Of a stretch of 64,000 bases of DNA, positions 63,741 through 64,000 are shown in pieces. Below the pieces are notes generated by a model. That model did no database searches, was not told the DNA's origin, and saw only the letters and a program-made list of their open reading frames with translations. Numbering within the stretch: position 1 is the stretch's first letter; the number at the start of each line of letters is the position of its first letter. Both the position numbers and the translations under genes were made by a program. Source of the DNA: Adineta vaga (Eukaryota; Rotifera); the NCBI GenBank assembly GCA_021613535.1, contig CP075494.1:3596001-3660000 (forward strand). Reading direction: 5' to 3'.

Positions 63741-64000
63741 CAATTACAACAAGTGAAATTACTATTATTAATTCGTATTTATTATTTTCTTCAATCGTTC
63801 TAGATACTGAAACATCAACATCAATTTCAAGTATAACAACATTACGATGTTAGAATATTATTCAATATAATAAGTATTTATTTATTTTAAGCTTCAACAT
63901 TGTATATTCTACTACGACAACGATTACGAAAAGTATATCTTATTATTTAATTTAAATGAATTCTAATAAAATTATTTTATTGTACGTCAGCATTCTACAA

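Overview
The window is AT-rich animal DNA. Short introns (mostly 45-60 bases, GTAAGT/GTATGT donors), families of seven-transmembrane receptors, F-box/LRR genes, an ankyrin/ADP-ribosyltransferase receptor, several bacterial-looking metabolic genes and telomere-like TGTGGG motifs scattered through the interior all point to a bdelloid rotifer (Adineta/Rotaria type). That assignment rests on gene content and style, not on a database match.

Layout. 0-2 kb: a secreted cysteine-rich peptide gene and a small conserved unknown. 3.7-9.4 kb: two convergent F-box genes built from one-repeat-per-exon LRRs. 10.4-13.2 kb: a gene fragment and a spliced uronate-dehydrogenase-like gene. 13.4-15.2 kb: two non-autonomous DNA transposons. 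17.6-22.8 kb: an endonuclease/exonuclease/phosphatase-family gene, a small inverted-repeat element, a histidine phosphatase and an intronless D-2-hydroxyacid dehydrogenase. 23.0-23.5 kb: a foldback element. 25.6-29.6 kb: a rhodopsin-like receptor, a nuclear receptor and a broken aldo-keto reductase. 30-33 kb: a low-complexity protein and a gene joining ankyrin, ADP-ribosyltransferase, one membrane helix and a six-repeat NHL domain. 34.6-36.8 kb: a 13-exon lipase. 38-42 kb: a zinc-type dehydrogenase that has lost a metal ligand, and a large membrane/secreted protein. 44-51 kb: four receptor loci on one strand, one of them frameshifted. 53-55 kb: an F-box protein. 55.4-55.9 kb: a tRNA relic and a transposase fragment. 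56-60.8 kb: a multidomain enzyme (MJ1316, EEP nuclease, 2H phosphoesterase, poly(A)-polymerase-like) that looks like an RNA end-repair machine. 61-63.7 kb: two near-identical broken receptor fragments.

Two themes stand out. First, about twenty palindromes of 40-75 bases, always G-rich (GGGTGTGGGTG) on the left and C-rich on the right, lie between genes or in introns about every 2.5-3 kb. Several gene fragments stop exactly at one of them. The orientation is that of a head-to-head telomere fusion, but the shared ends (CTTGAGGG...CCCTCAAG) suggest a dispersed family. Second, the multidomain gene at 56-60.8 kb puts recognition, trimming, phosphate processing and nucleotide addition of RNA ends into one polypeptide.

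Exon joins were worked out by hand from GT/AG sites and reading phase. No similarity search was possible, so family names rest on motifs.
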